64,000 nt of DNA, taken from contig NZ_MASI01000007.1 of NCBI RefSeq assembly GCF_001708935.1, positions 1-64,000 of the forward strand, read 5' to 3'. This document shows, piece after piece, positions 26,431 through 35,024 of the stretch. The translations under genes were made by a program, and so were the position numbers. The number at the start of each line of letters is the position of its first letter. Position 1 is the stretch's first letter. The notes beneath the pieces are model-generated. The model saw only the letters and a list, made by a program, of their open reading frames with translations. It had not been told where the DNA came from and made no database searches. Source of the stretch: Methyloligella halotolerans (GTDB lineage Bacteria; Pseudomonadota; Alphaproteobacteria; Rhizobiales; Methyloligellaceae).

Positions 26431-27225
26431 CTACCGCGTCTCCGGTGGTGCGGCTGTCCGGACTCGCTCGGCAGAGCGCTGAGGGAGCACCAATATGCAG
26501 GCAACGATGAATGCCCCCAAAACCAGCGAAGCGATGGGACGGCTCAGAGCTAAACCGCCCTGGTCCAGCGGTTTGTCGAGAAAGTCGCCCACGGTCGCGC
26601 CGAGCGGCCGGGTCAAGATGAACGCGGCCCAAAAAAGTCCCGCACGGGAGAGATTCGACCGGAAATAGAGCAGGACGACGATCAGGATAAGGCCGCCGAA
26701 GACCAACGCGGCCCCGCCATAGCCGAGCCCGGAATCCGCCGTCCAATCGCCGAGGGCCGTACCAAGCGTCTGGGACAGAGTGATAGCGGTCCAATAGAAC
26801 GCTTCAACCCGGGGCTCGCTGACCGTCTCGACAGCAATCGAACCCTCGATGCGATACCAAGCCGCCAAGACTATCAGCAGGCCCGTCAGCAAGATTACCG
26901 AGCCGCCCGCATAACCGATACCGAGCGAGCGATCCGCAAAATCCGCTAGGGTCGTGCCCACGGTCGTCGAAGCGACGATCGTCGCCCAATAGAGAAATGG
27001 ATGAAATTTCTTCGCCGCGATCTGCATCGAGACCAGAACGATCAGTAGTGACAGGAAGATTACGGTTCCGAGTGCGTAGCCCAGCCCCAAGGACATCGAT
27101 GCAGTATCGCCGCCAGTTTCTCCAAGAGTCGTGGCGGCGATCTTGATAATCCAGAACCCGAGCGTGACGGCCGGCACTTTGCTGCCATGGGCCCCGTCCG
27201 CTCGTCCGCCCTCATGGTTGTCCAT
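26431..27225 (-). CDS. Polytopic membrane protein with four internal repeats (COG4705-like)
   Basis: A 264-residue inner-membrane protein made of four copies of a unit of about 55 residues, each with two helices and a glycine/acid turn: TLGETGGD, TVGTTLADF, TLGTALGDW and PLGATVGDF, the first three followed by a GxGY segment (LGLGY, LGIGY, SGLGY). This repeated layout matches the uncharacterised membrane-anchored proteins grouped as COG4705. The conserved Asp/Thr turns facing each other across the membrane would suit ion binding. It is divergent from a CDF-type metal transporter gene (188 bp apart), which supports a metal-related role, but function is unknown. ATG 27225 has AGGAG 7 nt upstream. 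Confidence 0.78.
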   Translation of the reverse strand: MDNHEGGRADGAHGSKVPAVTLGFWIIKIAATTLGETGGDTASMSLGLGYALGTVIFLSLLIVLVSMQIAAKKFHPFLYWATIVASTTVGTTLADFADRSLGIGYAGGSVILLTGLLIVLAAWYRIEGSIAVETVSEPRVEAFYWTAITLSQTLGTALGDWTADSGLGYGGAALVFGGLILIVVLLYFRSNLSRAGLFWAAFILTRPLGATVGDFLDKPLDQGGLALSRPIASLVLGAFIVACILVLPQRSAERVRTAAPPETR

Positions 27226-27295
27226 TCAGGGTCTCCTAGATCGCGTGGAAGCTGCTTCCGCTGCTGCCACCTGCTGTAAATATATTGGGAAGGCC

Positions 27296-27349
27296 ATGTC
27301 TAGGATGAAGGCCATGGCTAGGATGAAGGCGATGTCCAAGATAAGGGCT
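27296..27349 (+). repeat. Three tandem 18-bp repeats
   Basis: ATGTCTAGGATGAAGGCC, ATGGCTAGGATGAAGGCG and ATGTCCAAGATAAGGGCT lie head to tail in the gap between the divergent COG4705-like gene and the CDF transporter. Copies 1 and 2 differ at two positions; copy 3 is more diverged. The unit is a multiple of 3 and would read MSRMKA MARMKA MSKIRA on the + strand, but no supported gene contains it. It is either a recent slippage array in a regulatory gap or a remnant of coding sequence. Confidence 0.7.
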
Positions 27350-27412
27350 GGAGGATAGAACTGATCGGCGGCGAAATCGGAGATCTCGATCGCCGGAGCG
27401 GAACAAAGACCC

Positions 27413-28008
27413 ATGGATAAACCCGAAGGCGGGCCAGAGCTTCGTCAGGCCGTCAAGCGAGTCGCTCTCCTGAACCTCGGCTATTTCGGGGTGGAGTTCG
27501 CCGTCGCTCTGACCATCGGCTCCGTAGCCCTGTTCGCCGACAGCGTGGACTTCCTGGAAGACGCCTCCGTCAACCTTCTCATCCTGCTGGCCCTGAACTG
27601 GTCCCTGCGCAACCGCGCGCGTCTGGGCATGGTCCTCGCCGCAATCCTTCTCGTTCCGAGCTTGGCGACGCTGTGGCAGGCCTGGACCAAGTTTCAGGAC
27701 CTGTCGCCCCCCGAACCCTTCATCCTGTCGGCCACGGGACTCGGCGCCCTCGCCGTCAATGTCATCTGCGCCTGATGCTCGTGCGGTTCCGGAGCCATAG
27801 CGGTAGCCTGACCAAGGCCGCCTTCCTTTCCGCCCGAAACGACGCCTACGCCAACATCGCCATCATCGCAGCGGGCTTCGTCACCGCCGCGACGCTCTCG
27901 GGCTGGCCGGACCTCATCGTCGGACTCGGCATCTTCCTGCTCAATCTCGATGCTGCACGGGAAATATTCGAAGCCGCCCGCGAAGAGCACAGGGAAGCCC
28001 AGAGCTGA
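27413..28008 (+). CDS. Short CDF-type cation transporter, apparent frameshift
   Basis: A small cation-diffusion-facilitator relative that would export a divalent metal using the proton gradient. The first 120 codons (helices 1-4, with the metal-site helix FADSVDFLEDASVN) end at TGA 27773-27775. The remaining family sequence continues in another frame from the overlapping ATG 27775 (MLVRFRSHSGSLTKAAF, then the helix 5 motif ARNDAYANIAI and the last helix). Adding one base near 27770 gives one protein of about 198 residues, usual for this short family, which lacks the cytoplasmic domain. The TGATG junction could in principle allow coupled translation of two halves, but other one-base losses in this window make a sequence error likelier. 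It is divergent from the COG4705-like gene. Confidence 0.78.
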
Positions 28009-28021
28009 CGGGCCGATGGGG

Positions 28022-28581
28022 TCAACCGTTGCGCTTCGCACCAAGGGTGACGGTCAGCAGGCTGCAGGGCTCGTCATGGGGATTGCGCCAGGCATGCGCG
28101 GGCCGTTCTGCACCACCGCCTCCCCCGTCCCGACCGGCACCTTGGTACCATCGCCAAGCTCCAGCTCGCACGCCCCGCTCGTGACGAAGATGAGATCGAT
28201 ACTGTCGGTCTGGTGCATGCCTGGATCCTTCGGATCCATCTTGGTGATCATGCCCGGCAGCTTCGCCTCGGTCTCCCGCAGCGCCTGCTTCATGTCGAGA
28301 TTGGGGTCCGCCTCGGCGCCCGCCGGGGGCAGCACGATCATCTGAAACCGGAAACCGCCCGGCGGCGGAAACCACTTGGAGAAATCCGGTTCGCCTCCGG
28401 CATTGGGCAGCGTCGGTGCTGCATCGCTGCCCCAAAGGCTGAAGAACTGGGCGCCGGGCAGCAGCGGTACCTGAATCGCGTCCACGACCTCGTCGCTCAC
28501 CAGAACGGACGCACCGTCCGGCCGCTCGCCCGTCACGATCCGGCGAATGGGGGAGCCCGATTTCGGTGCGTCTGATGTCAT
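28022..28581 (-). CDS. Cupin-domain protein, apparent frameshift near the C-terminus
   Basis: A single-domain cupin. The N-terminal 160 residues have RRIVTGERPDG, the cupin motif 1 region (MHQTDSIDLIFVTSG) and motif 2 (VPVGTGEAVVQNG). After that the frame runs PRMPGAIPMTS and stops, whereas the neighbouring frame gives the expected family ending HAWRNPHDEPCSLLTVTLGA to the stop at 28022. One missing base (probably C) around 28096-28102 explains this, and the corrected product has about 186 residues. Cupins of this sort are small-molecule dioxygenases, isomerases or binding proteins. The typical second metal ligand set is partly present (His118 in MHQTDS; the restored H of HAWRN). The substrate is unknown. 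It is convergent with the CDF gene. Confidence 0.8.
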
Positions 28582-28654
28582 GCCTGCTTGAATCCTCTGG
28601 TTCTGATCTTCGTCGCATCGCGATGCTCCGCCCTTCTAGGGCGATAGAGCACTC

Positions 28655-29422
28655 CTAAAGCAGTGTCTTGCCCTCCGCATCCCGCCGATCAAGACGATCC
28701 GATAGCGGGGCAGCCTCCCCCGCCCGGAAACTGGCGAGCAGCAACAGGAACAAGGTAACGGCGTTCAGAAGATGCCACACGACATGAGTGCCGACCCTGT
28801 GCCCATCGAAAACCAGGGTGTCGCACAACACCATGTCGAGAGAGCGGAAGGTGACGGAAACAGCGAAGACGAGCGCCGCCCAGAGGATGAACCGTCCTGC
28901 CGCCAATCCGCGAGCCCAGACCAGGCCGCCCACGATGAGCATGGCCAGAAGCGCCGGCAGATACCCCACGCTCCCGTTCAGGCACGTCCCGGAATCGACA
29001 CCTTCCCCCGGAAACCCGATCCCGCCCGCGAAGCAGCGAAGCTGCATGGCTCCCGCGCCGGCAGCGGCGAAGGCGATCACCAGCAGCGTGGTCCAGCCAG
29101 GCGGCACCTGAAGGAACCGGTTCAGGGCGAAGGCGAGATAGATCAGCATGAACAAACCGATGGGGATCGTATCGGCCAGACCAGTCCCTTTGGTCGCGAA
29201 GAGATGGAAGGCAAGGCTGCCCAGCCCGATGATGAACACCAGCCCGATCAGGAGATAATGGTCGGCGCTTCTCGCCGCGGCGGGCCGGCGCAGCAGGAGT
29301 CCCAGCGCCACGACGGCCGCAAGCAGAAAGCCGCCATTGGTGAGGGCGTTGAGGGGCTCCGCCCAGATCCCCGGGTCCTGGCCGCGCTCGCAATAATTGA
29401 AGACGTGATCCGACAGCGCCAC
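28655..29422 (-). CDS. Ceramidase-like integral membrane hydrolase (CREST superfamily)
   Basis: A 255-residue protein with about seven hydrophobic helices. It carries the pattern of the alkaline ceramidase/CREST group: the N-terminal NYCERG ... WAEPLNALTNGGF, SLAFHLFATKGT with a His in helix 2, DTIPIGLFMLIY in helix 3, and GTHVVWHLLNA at the C-terminal helix. These His/Asp/Ser residues build a zinc site in eukaryotic relatives that hydrolyse ceramide or PAQR-type lipids. In bacteria the substrate may be sphingolipid- or ornithine-lipid-like amides; this is inference. The start is GTG 29422 with GGGAGAAGG 5 nt upstream. No close operon partner: the cupin start is 73 bp downstream. Confidence 0.8.
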   Translation of the reverse strand: MALSDHVFNYCERGQDPGIWAEPLNALTNGGFLLAAVVALGLLLRRPAAARSADHYLLIGLVFIIGLGSLAFHLFATKGTGLADTIPIGLFMLIYLAFALNRFLQVPPGWTTLLVIAFAAAGAGAMQLRCFAGGIGFPGEGVDSGTCLNGSVGYLPALLAMLIVGGLVWARGLAAGRFILWAALVFAVSVTFRSLDMVLCDTLVFDGHRVGTHVVWHLLNAVTLFLLLLASFRAGEAAPLSDRLDRRDAEGKTLL

Positions 29423-29631
29423 GGAACCTTCTCCCTAACCCCAGCGTCGGAGGTTAGCATTTTCCGAAGGCTCGTCGGCTAGACTTGTCGCCAGATGCGG
29501 CGCAACCGCGCCTGAATCAAACTTTGAACCGGACAAGGCATTTTCTTGAACAGATTCGCCAAACCGCGTTCGCGCGGGCCCCAAACGACCATTCGTCCAC
29601 CGCACCCGTATCGCCAACGGGAGCCGAAGCG

Positions 29632-30911
29632 ATGATGAACCGCCTGCTCGCGTTCTGGCGGCGTCTGGTGTCCAGCCTATGGGCCCTGCCCATGGTGATG
29701 GTGGTCATCGCCGTGGTCGCGGCCCTGCTGGCGATCCAGGTCGATTGGCAGCTCGGCGACAACCCGCCCTGGTATCTCTATAGCGGCAGCGCCGAGAGCG
29801 CCTCCCACTTCCTCTCCAATCTCGTCGCGGCCATCATCACAATGGCGACCCTGGCGATCTCAATCACCATGGTCGTGCTGACCCTGGCCGCGCAGCAGCT
29901 CGGCCCCAGATTGATCCGCGGCTTCATGGGCGACCGGCGCACCCAGTTCTCCCTCGGGCTGATGGTGTCGACCGTCGTCTACCTGATCCTGGTCCTGCGC
30001 GCCTCGTACCTCTCGGGCGATCAGGCGCCGAACCTCGCGGTCGCCATCGGCACCGCGCTGATCCTGATCAACGTCGTCGCACTGCTGATCTTCGTGCATC
30101 ACCTGGCCCGCTCTATCATCGCCGACAATGTGGTGGTCCAGGTCGGCGCGATCCTCGACGCGGAGATCGAGCGTCTGCTTCCGTCGCGGGACGATCAGGA
30201 CACGCCCGAGCCCACGAAGTTTCCCAAGAAATCGACAGCCGTCGCGCTGCCGCGCAGCGGCTACATCCAGAGCATCGATCACAGCGCATTGGTGCGGGCG
30301 GCGGCAGACGCCAACGCCATCATCCGGCTTGATGTCGTCGCCGGCGACCACGGCATCCAGGGCGCGACCTTCGCCTCCGTCGCCCCGCCCGAGGCGGTCA
30401 CCGACGAGCTCGTCGAGAAGATGCAGGGCGCGCTCGTCCAGGGCACCGCGACGAACTCGGTGCAGGATCTCAACTACTACATCCATCAGCTGGTGGAGGT
30501 GGCGCTCCGGGCCCTGTCTCCGTCCATGGCCGATCCGTTCACGGCGATCGCCGTGGTCAACCGCCTCTCCACCTCGCTTGAGCGCATCATGCGCCGGGGC
30601 GAGACCAAGAACCGCTGGATGGACGACGAGGACAAGGTCCGGCTGATCACGCCGCGATACGACTTCAAATCGATGGTGGATGCGTCCTTCGTGAAGATCC
30701 GCCACTACGCCAAGGGGTCCCCCTCGGTGCAGTACCGGCTGATCGAGAACCTCAATCAGCTCGCCCAGGAATCCTCGCCGCCACAGCGGGCCGTTCTGCT
30801 GCAGCACGCCGAAGCGTCCTCGCCGACATGACCGCGGCTCTAGACGACGAGGAGATTCTCGAACAGGCCAAGTCCGCCGTGGCAGCGATCAAGGAGAAGC
30901 CGCTCCCTTAA
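29632..30911 (+). CDS. DUF2254 predicted membrane protein, apparent frameshift at the C-terminus
   Basis: An uncharacterised membrane protein family (DUF2254). Four hydrophobic helices lie near residues 18-38, 68-93, 110-130 and 138-160, with the conserved segment SITMVVLTLAAQQLGPRLI. A large soluble domain follows, with GYIQSIDHSALVRAA and DLNYYIHQLVEVALRAL. The frame stops at 30831 after LLQHAEASSPT. With one base added near 30814-30818 it reads LLQHAEAVLADMTAALDDEE and continues to TAA 30909-30911, which fits a normal family tail, so I give the extended end (about 426 residues). The start is ATG 29632, after GGGAG. An upstream extension to 29485 has no ribosome site. Confidence 0.8.
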
Positions 30912-30968
30912 GGCGCCGTGTCAGGACGACCCGGCAACCGATTCTCGCGATTCGGTTTTCCGCCTCGG

Positions 30969-32744
30969 CTACTTCGCCACCTTCGGCGGGACGACCTTGA
31001 TGTTCAGCTCCTTGAGCTGCTCCGGCGAAACCTCCGACGGCGCCCCCATGAGCAGGTCTTCGGCCTGCTGGTTCATGGGGAACATCACAACTTCGCGGAG
31101 ATTCTCCTCGCCGCACAGAAGCATGACGATGCGGTCGACGCCCGGAGCGATGCCGCCATGGGGCGGTGCGCCGTATTGCAGGGCGCGCAGCATGCCGCCG
31201 AATTCCTTCTCCAGCTCTTCCCTAGAATAGCCGGCGATCTCGAAAGCCTTCTGCATGATCTCCGGCTTGTGATTCCGGATCGCACCCGACGACAGCTCTA
31301 CGCCGTTGCAGACGATGTCGTACTGGAAGGCCTTGATCTCGAGCGGGTCCTCGTTCTCCAGCGCCTCCATTCCCCCTTGCGGCATGGAGAAGGGATTGTG
31401 AGAGAAGTCGACCTCGCCCTCATCCGTCAGCTCGTACATGGGGAAGTCGACGATCCAGCAGAACTTGAACTGCTCCTTCTCGGTGAGCTCCAGATCGTTG
31501 CCCGCCTTCACCCGGGCACGCCCCGCGAAGTCGGCAAACTCCGCCGGCAGGCCGGCCACGAAGAAGACCGCATCGCCATCGCCCAGGCCGAGTTGGTCGC
31601 GAATCGCGGCAGTGCGCTCCTCGCCGATATTCTTGGCGACAGGCCCCGCCCCTTCGCCATCGCGGAAGAAGATGTAGCCGAGGCCCGGCTGCCCTTCGCT
31701 CTGCGCCCAGGAGTTCATCCGGTCGCAGAAGGCGCGGGAACCGCCACCCTTGGCGGGAATGGCCCAGACACGCGCGTTCTGATCGCTCTCCAGCATGCCG
31801 GCGAAGATCTTGAAGCCGGAGCCGCGGAAATGCTCCGAGACGTCTTCCATCTCGATCGGGTTGCGCAGGTCCGGCTTATCGGTGCCGTATTTCCGCATGG
31901 CCTCCCGGTAGGGAATCTGCGGGAATTTCTGGGTGACTGGGAGCCCGTCGCCGAACTCCTCGAAGAGACCGCGCAGCATGGGCTCGACGGCTTCGAACAC
32001 GTCGTCCTGGGTAGCGAAGCTCATCTCGATATCGAGCTGGTAGAACTCGCCGGGCGAACGGTCGGCGCGCGCATCCTCGTCCCGGAAGCACGGCGCGATC
32101 TGGAAGTAGCGATCGAACCCGCCCATCATGATGAGCTGCTTGAACTGCTGCGGCGCCTGGGGCAACGCATAGAACTTGCCCGGATGGACCCGGCTCGGCA
32201 CCAGGTAGTCCCGCGCCCCTTCCGGCGAGGAAGCGGTCAGGATCGGCGTCTGAAACTCGAAAAAGCCGGCATCGCGCATTCGATTGCGGATCGACCAGAT
32301 GATCGCCTGGCGCTTCATGATATTGGCGTGCAGCGTTTCCCGGCGAAGATCCAGGAAACGGTATTTGAGCCGCGTCTCTTCCGGATAGTCCGGCTCGCCG
32401 AACACCGGCAGCGGAAGCTCGGCCGATTCCGACAGAACCTCGATCGCCTTGATCCGCACCTCGACCTGGCCGGTGGGCAGGTTGGGATTCACGGTCTCCG
32501 CCTCGCGGGCCACCACCTCGCCGTCGATCCTGACCACCCACTCCGCCTTCAGCTTCTCAGCCTGGGCGAAGGCCGGAGATTCGGGATCGGCGACACACTG
32601 GGTCAGCCCGTAATGGTCGCGCAGGTCGATGAACAACAGCCCGCCGTGGTCGCGCAGGCGGTGCACCCAGCCCGAAAGACGGACCGTTTCGCCGACATTC
32701 TGCTCGCGAAGCGCGCCGCAGGTCGTGGTGCGGAAGGGATGCAT
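30969..32744 (-). CDS. aspS: Aspartyl-tRNA synthetase, probably non-discriminating (Asp/Asn)
   Basis: A 591-residue class IIb synthetase of bacterial length: N-terminal anticodon-binding OB fold ([20 protein letters not shown]), catalytic core with motif 2 ([16 protein letters not shown]), the bacterial GAD insert, and motif 3 ([14 protein letters not shown]). His33, in RDHGG, is the residue found in non-discriminating enzymes such as that of Pseudomonas aeruginosa, where E. coli has Leu. It therefore probably charges both tRNA-Asp and tRNA-Asn, with GatCAB finishing the latter; gatCAB is not in the window. Divergent from rnd with two small genes between, which is a usual Hyphomicrobiales neighbourhood. 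Confidence 0.97.
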   Translation of the reverse strand: MHPFRTTTCGALREQNVGETVRLSGWVHRLRDHGGLLFIDLRDHYGLTQCVADPESPAFAQAEKLKAEWVVRIDGEVVAREAETVNPNLPTGQVEVRIKAIEVLSESAELPLPVFGEPDYPEETRLKYRFLDLRRETLHANIMKRQAIIWSIRNRMRDAGFFEFQTPILTASSPEGARDYLVPSRVHPGKFYALPQAPQQFKQLIMMGGFDRYFQIAPCFRDEDARADRSPGEFYQLDIEMSFATQDDVFEAVEPMLRGLFEEFGDGLPVTQKFPQIPYREAMRKYGTDKPDLRNPIEMEDVSEHFRGSGFKIFAGMLESDQNARVWAIPAKGGGSRAFCDRMNSWAQSEGQPGLGYIFFRDGEGAGPVAKNIGEERTAAIRDQLGLGDGDAVFFVAGLPAEFADFAGRARVKAGNDLELTEKEQFKFCWIVDFPMYELTDEGEVDFSHNPFSMPQGGMEALENEDPLEIKAFQYDIVCNGVELSSGAIRNHKPEIMQKAFEIAGYSREELEKEFGGMLRALQYGAPPHGGIAPGVDRIVMLLCGEENLREVVMFPMNQQAEDLLMGAPSEVSPEQLKELNIKVVPPKVAK

Positions 32745-32887
32745 GGCAATTCCGTGAGGTAAGGGTGTGAATCGCGCGTAGAGCGCATGGCGAGCGTCCG
32801 GCTGTCAAGCGTCCGCATCGCCCCGGTCGCTGCAGGAATGCCAGAAGCGGCGCCGAACGGCAAACCCGCCGTTGGATGGCGTCTACG

Positions 32888-33151
32888 TCAGGTGCCGGAC
32901 GAAGCCTTGCATCGCCGGTAGTCGACATTGCAGGCCGCCAGGCACTGGCCGCGCCGGCGATTGTCCTTGCCGAAGCACATGGCCTTGCACCCGTTGAGCC
33001 CGTTCAGGCATTCGGAATTGGGCTGCTGCTTGGCCAGCTGGACGCTCTCGCCGGCCTGCGCTGAGCCGCTGCCGGCCGCTATCACACCGCCCAGCGCCAG
33101 GGCCAGAACCAGCGAAAACATACGGAAAGCCTTGGTCAAAGTCTTGGTCAT
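32888..33151 (-). CDS. Small exported protein with six cysteines
   Basis: An 87-residue protein with a signal peptide (residues 1-32, ending GSAQAGE). The mature part has six cysteines in the spacing SECLNGLNGCKAMCF ... GQCLAACNVDYRRCK, enough for three disulfides, and is strongly basic near NRRRGQ. GAGGA precedes the ATG. Its function is not known. The compact Cys-rich, basic form resembles periplasmic or secreted disulfide-stabilised peptides. It lies between aspS and another small exported protein gene and is divergent from the latter. Confidence 0.72.
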   Translation of the reverse strand: MTKTLTKAFRMFSLVLALALGGVIAAGSGSAQAGESVQLAKQQPNSECLNGLNGCKAMCFGKDNRRRGQCLAACNVDYRRCKASSGT

Positions 33152-33219
33152 GGCGCGATCCTCGCTCTCAGGAATGAGACTGACTCCAGTGTAGCAGAGG
33201 GCGATTTCACCGTAAGCGG

Positions 33220-33245
33220 GGAACGGGACAGCCTAAGCCAAGGTT
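33220..33245 (+). promoter_or_regulatory. EcfG/RpoE2-like stress promoter before the acidic exported protein
   Basis: GGAAC (33220-33224), 17 nt, GGTT (33242-33245), identical in form and spacing to the element before katE and matching GGAAC-N18/19-TT. It lies 33 nt before the ATG at 33279, a good distance for a promoter. This suggests the following small exported protein belongs to the general-stress response. Confidence 0.55.
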
Positions 33246-33278
33246 TAATACGGGTCTCGTTTCACCACGGAGCCGTCA

Positions 33279-33596
33279 ATGCGGATATTGCTGTCATCGC
33301 TCGCGATCGCCGCCGCCATTCTATCGGCCGGACCCATACAGGCCGCCGAAGACGCTCATGAGGATCAGGCAACTCCGGCCCGGCCAAAAGCCGGCAGCAC
33401 CTCCGAAGAGGTGCCCGGCGTGGATGAGAACAAGCCCCTGAGCGAGCAGCTCGAGGAGGATGAAGGTGTCATCGATCCGCCCTCGGTCGGCGATTCGGAG
33501 ATCGACGTGCCGGCCCCCGATCCGGATCCTGGCACCACGGTGGTTATCCCGCCTCCGGGCAGTCCGGGCGGCGACCCGACCGTGCAGCCCAAATGA
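33279..33596 (+). CDS. Small acidic, proline-rich exported protein
   Basis: A 105-residue protein with a signal peptide (ends PIQAAED). The mature region is acidic and disordered-looking (SEEVPGVDENKPLSEQLEED, then EGVIDPPSVGD) and ends in a Pro/Gly segment (VVIPPPGSPGGDPTVQPK). The arrangement PGVD...PLSEQL...GVI.PP..GD...IPPPG is one I associate with conserved hypothetical proteins of Hyphomicrobiales, with no known role. GGAG precedes the ATG. The upstream stress-sigma-like promoter suggests induction under stress or in stationary phase. Confidence 0.75.
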   Translation: MRILLSSLAIAAAILSAGPIQAAEDAHEDQATPARPKAGSTSEEVPGVDENKPLSEQLEEDEGVIDPPSVGDSEIDVPAPDPDPGTTVVIPPPGSPGGDPTVQPK

Positions 33597-33756
33597 CGGA
33601 TGAGATTTCCGCCTGAGGCTGGAAAATTGCCGTGTTGCGGCAGTTTCCACCATTCTTGAGCGCATAAGCCCAATTCCTTTGAAGGAATCGAAAAAACGGC
33701 CCTGCGCGGTGCGAGCCGTGACCCCGCAGCAACGGCGCAGCGCGGGTTCGCACGCG

Positions 33757-33774
33757 AAAGGACGCAAGTCCTTT
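33757..33774 (+). other. Short hairpin with GCAA tetraloop in the rnd leader
   Basis: AAAGGAC-GCAA-GTCCTTT, a perfect 7-bp stem capped by a GNRA tetraloop, 38 nt before the rnd start. The T-tail needed for a terminator is absent. The surrounding 33690-33811 is G/C-rich and self-complementary in places, so the leader may be structured. No known riboswitch class was recognised. Confidence 0.45.
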
Positions 33775-33811
33775 GCGGAAGGCGGTGGGGTGAGATATAT
33801 CCGGCTTAATC

Positions 33812-34981
33812 ATGCGCCTCATCACCACGACCGAGGAGCTCGCTTCAGCCTGCGCTGAACTCGCTTCTCATCCCTTCATAGCCGTCGACACGGAATTCAT
33901 GCGGGAGCAGACCTTCTGGCCGAAGCTCTGCCTGATCCAGATCGCCGCGGGCGAACATGAACTCCTGATCGACACCCTGGCGCCGGATATCGATCTTGCA
34001 CCGTTCTTCGACCTGATGAACGACGAGTCGGTCCTCAAGGTGTTCCACTCGGCCCGTCAGGACGTCGAGATCATGCATCACCTGGCTGGCCAGGTGCCCC
34101 ACCCGATCTTCGATACCCAGGTCGCCGCCATGGTGTGCGGGTTCGGCGAATCCGTTGGCTACGGCATGCTCGTGAAACGCATGCTGAACCGCAATCTGGA
34201 CAAGACCTCTCGCTTCACCGACTGGAGCCGGCGGCCGCTATCCGAAAAGCAGCTCACCTACGCCATCGGCGACGTCACCCATCTGAGGGACCTGTTTCCG
34301 ACGCTGAAATCCCAGCTCGACGATTCCGGCCGGGAGACTTGGCTGGACGAAGAGATGGGGGTTCTGACCGATCCGGAAACATACGAGCAGCCGCCGGAAA
34401 ATGCATGGAAGCGCCTGAAGATGCGCACCAAGACCCCGAAGGCGCTCGCCGTGCTGATGGAAGTCGCCGCCTGGCGTGAGCGCGAGGCTCAGAGCCAGGA
34501 CGTTCCCCGCTCGCGCATCCTGAAGGACGACGCCCTGCACGATATCGCCAACCAGGCCCCGCGTAGCCTGGACGATCTCGGCGCGCTCCGCAGCATCCAT
34601 AACGGTTTCGTGCGCTCCTCCCGGGGCAGAAGCGTGCTGGAGGCCGTCGAGCGCGGCCTGGAGCGGGATCTCGAGACGGTGCCGCGCATTCAGAGAAACG
34701 ATCCCATGACGCCGGAATCGGCCGCGGTATTCGACCTCCTCCGGGTGCTTCTGAAGGCCACCGCAGGCCATCACGGCGTGGCACCCAAGCTGATCGCGAC
34801 CTCCGACGAGCTGGAGCAGATCGCGCGCCACGACGAGCCGGACCTTCCGACCATGAAGGGCTGGAGGCGCATGCTGTTCGGTGAGCAGGCGATGAAGCTC
34901 AAGCGCGGCGAGCTGTCTCTCGCCGTGCAGAACGGCGAAGTGTCCGTTCTTCAGGTGAACGGCGACGACTCATCCGATTGA
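33812..34981 (+). CDS. rnd: Ribonuclease D
   Basis: A 389-residue 3'-5' exoribonuclease acting in tRNA 3' maturation. The DEDDy exonuclease domain occupies about residues 1-185: Exo I AVDTEFMRE, Exo II VFHSARQDVEIM, Exo III LTYAIGDVTHL with the catalytic Tyr and Asp. An HRDC domain follows (about 210-290, WREREAQSQDVPRSRILKDD). The C-terminal 95 residues are typical of the alphaproteobacterial form. It lies next to aspS in the order common to Hyphomicrobiales. The start ATG at 33812 gives MRLITTTEEL, matching the family beginning. Confidence 0.95.
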   Translation: MRLITTTEELASACAELASHPFIAVDTEFMREQTFWPKLCLIQIAAGEHELLIDTLAPDIDLAPFFDLMNDESVLKVFHSARQDVEIMHHLAGQVPHPIFDTQVAAMVCGFGESVGYGMLVKRMLNRNLDKTSRFTDWSRRPLSEKQLTYAIGDVTHLRDLFPTLKSQLDDSGRETWLDEEMGVLTDPETYEQPPENAWKRLKMRTKTPKALAVLMEVAAWREREAQSQDVPRSRILKDDALHDIANQAPRSLDDLGALRSIHNGFVRSSRGRSVLEAVERGLERDLETVPRIQRNDPMTPESAAVFDLLRVLLKATAGHHGVAPKLIATSDELEQIARHDEPDLPTMKGWRRMLFGEQAMKLKRGELSLAVQNGEVSVLQVNGDDSSD

Positions 34982-35024
34982 TTTGATCGTTACAGCGCGA
35001 GCGGGCGTTTAGTCCCGCTCCGCG

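Noticed and set aside
30918..32762. Long open frame (614 codons) antisense to aspS
   Set aside because: It is the complementary frame of a clear AspRS with motifs 2 and 3. The antisense product is rich in His, Arg, Leu and Asp with no domain pattern, as usual for GC-rich shadow frames.
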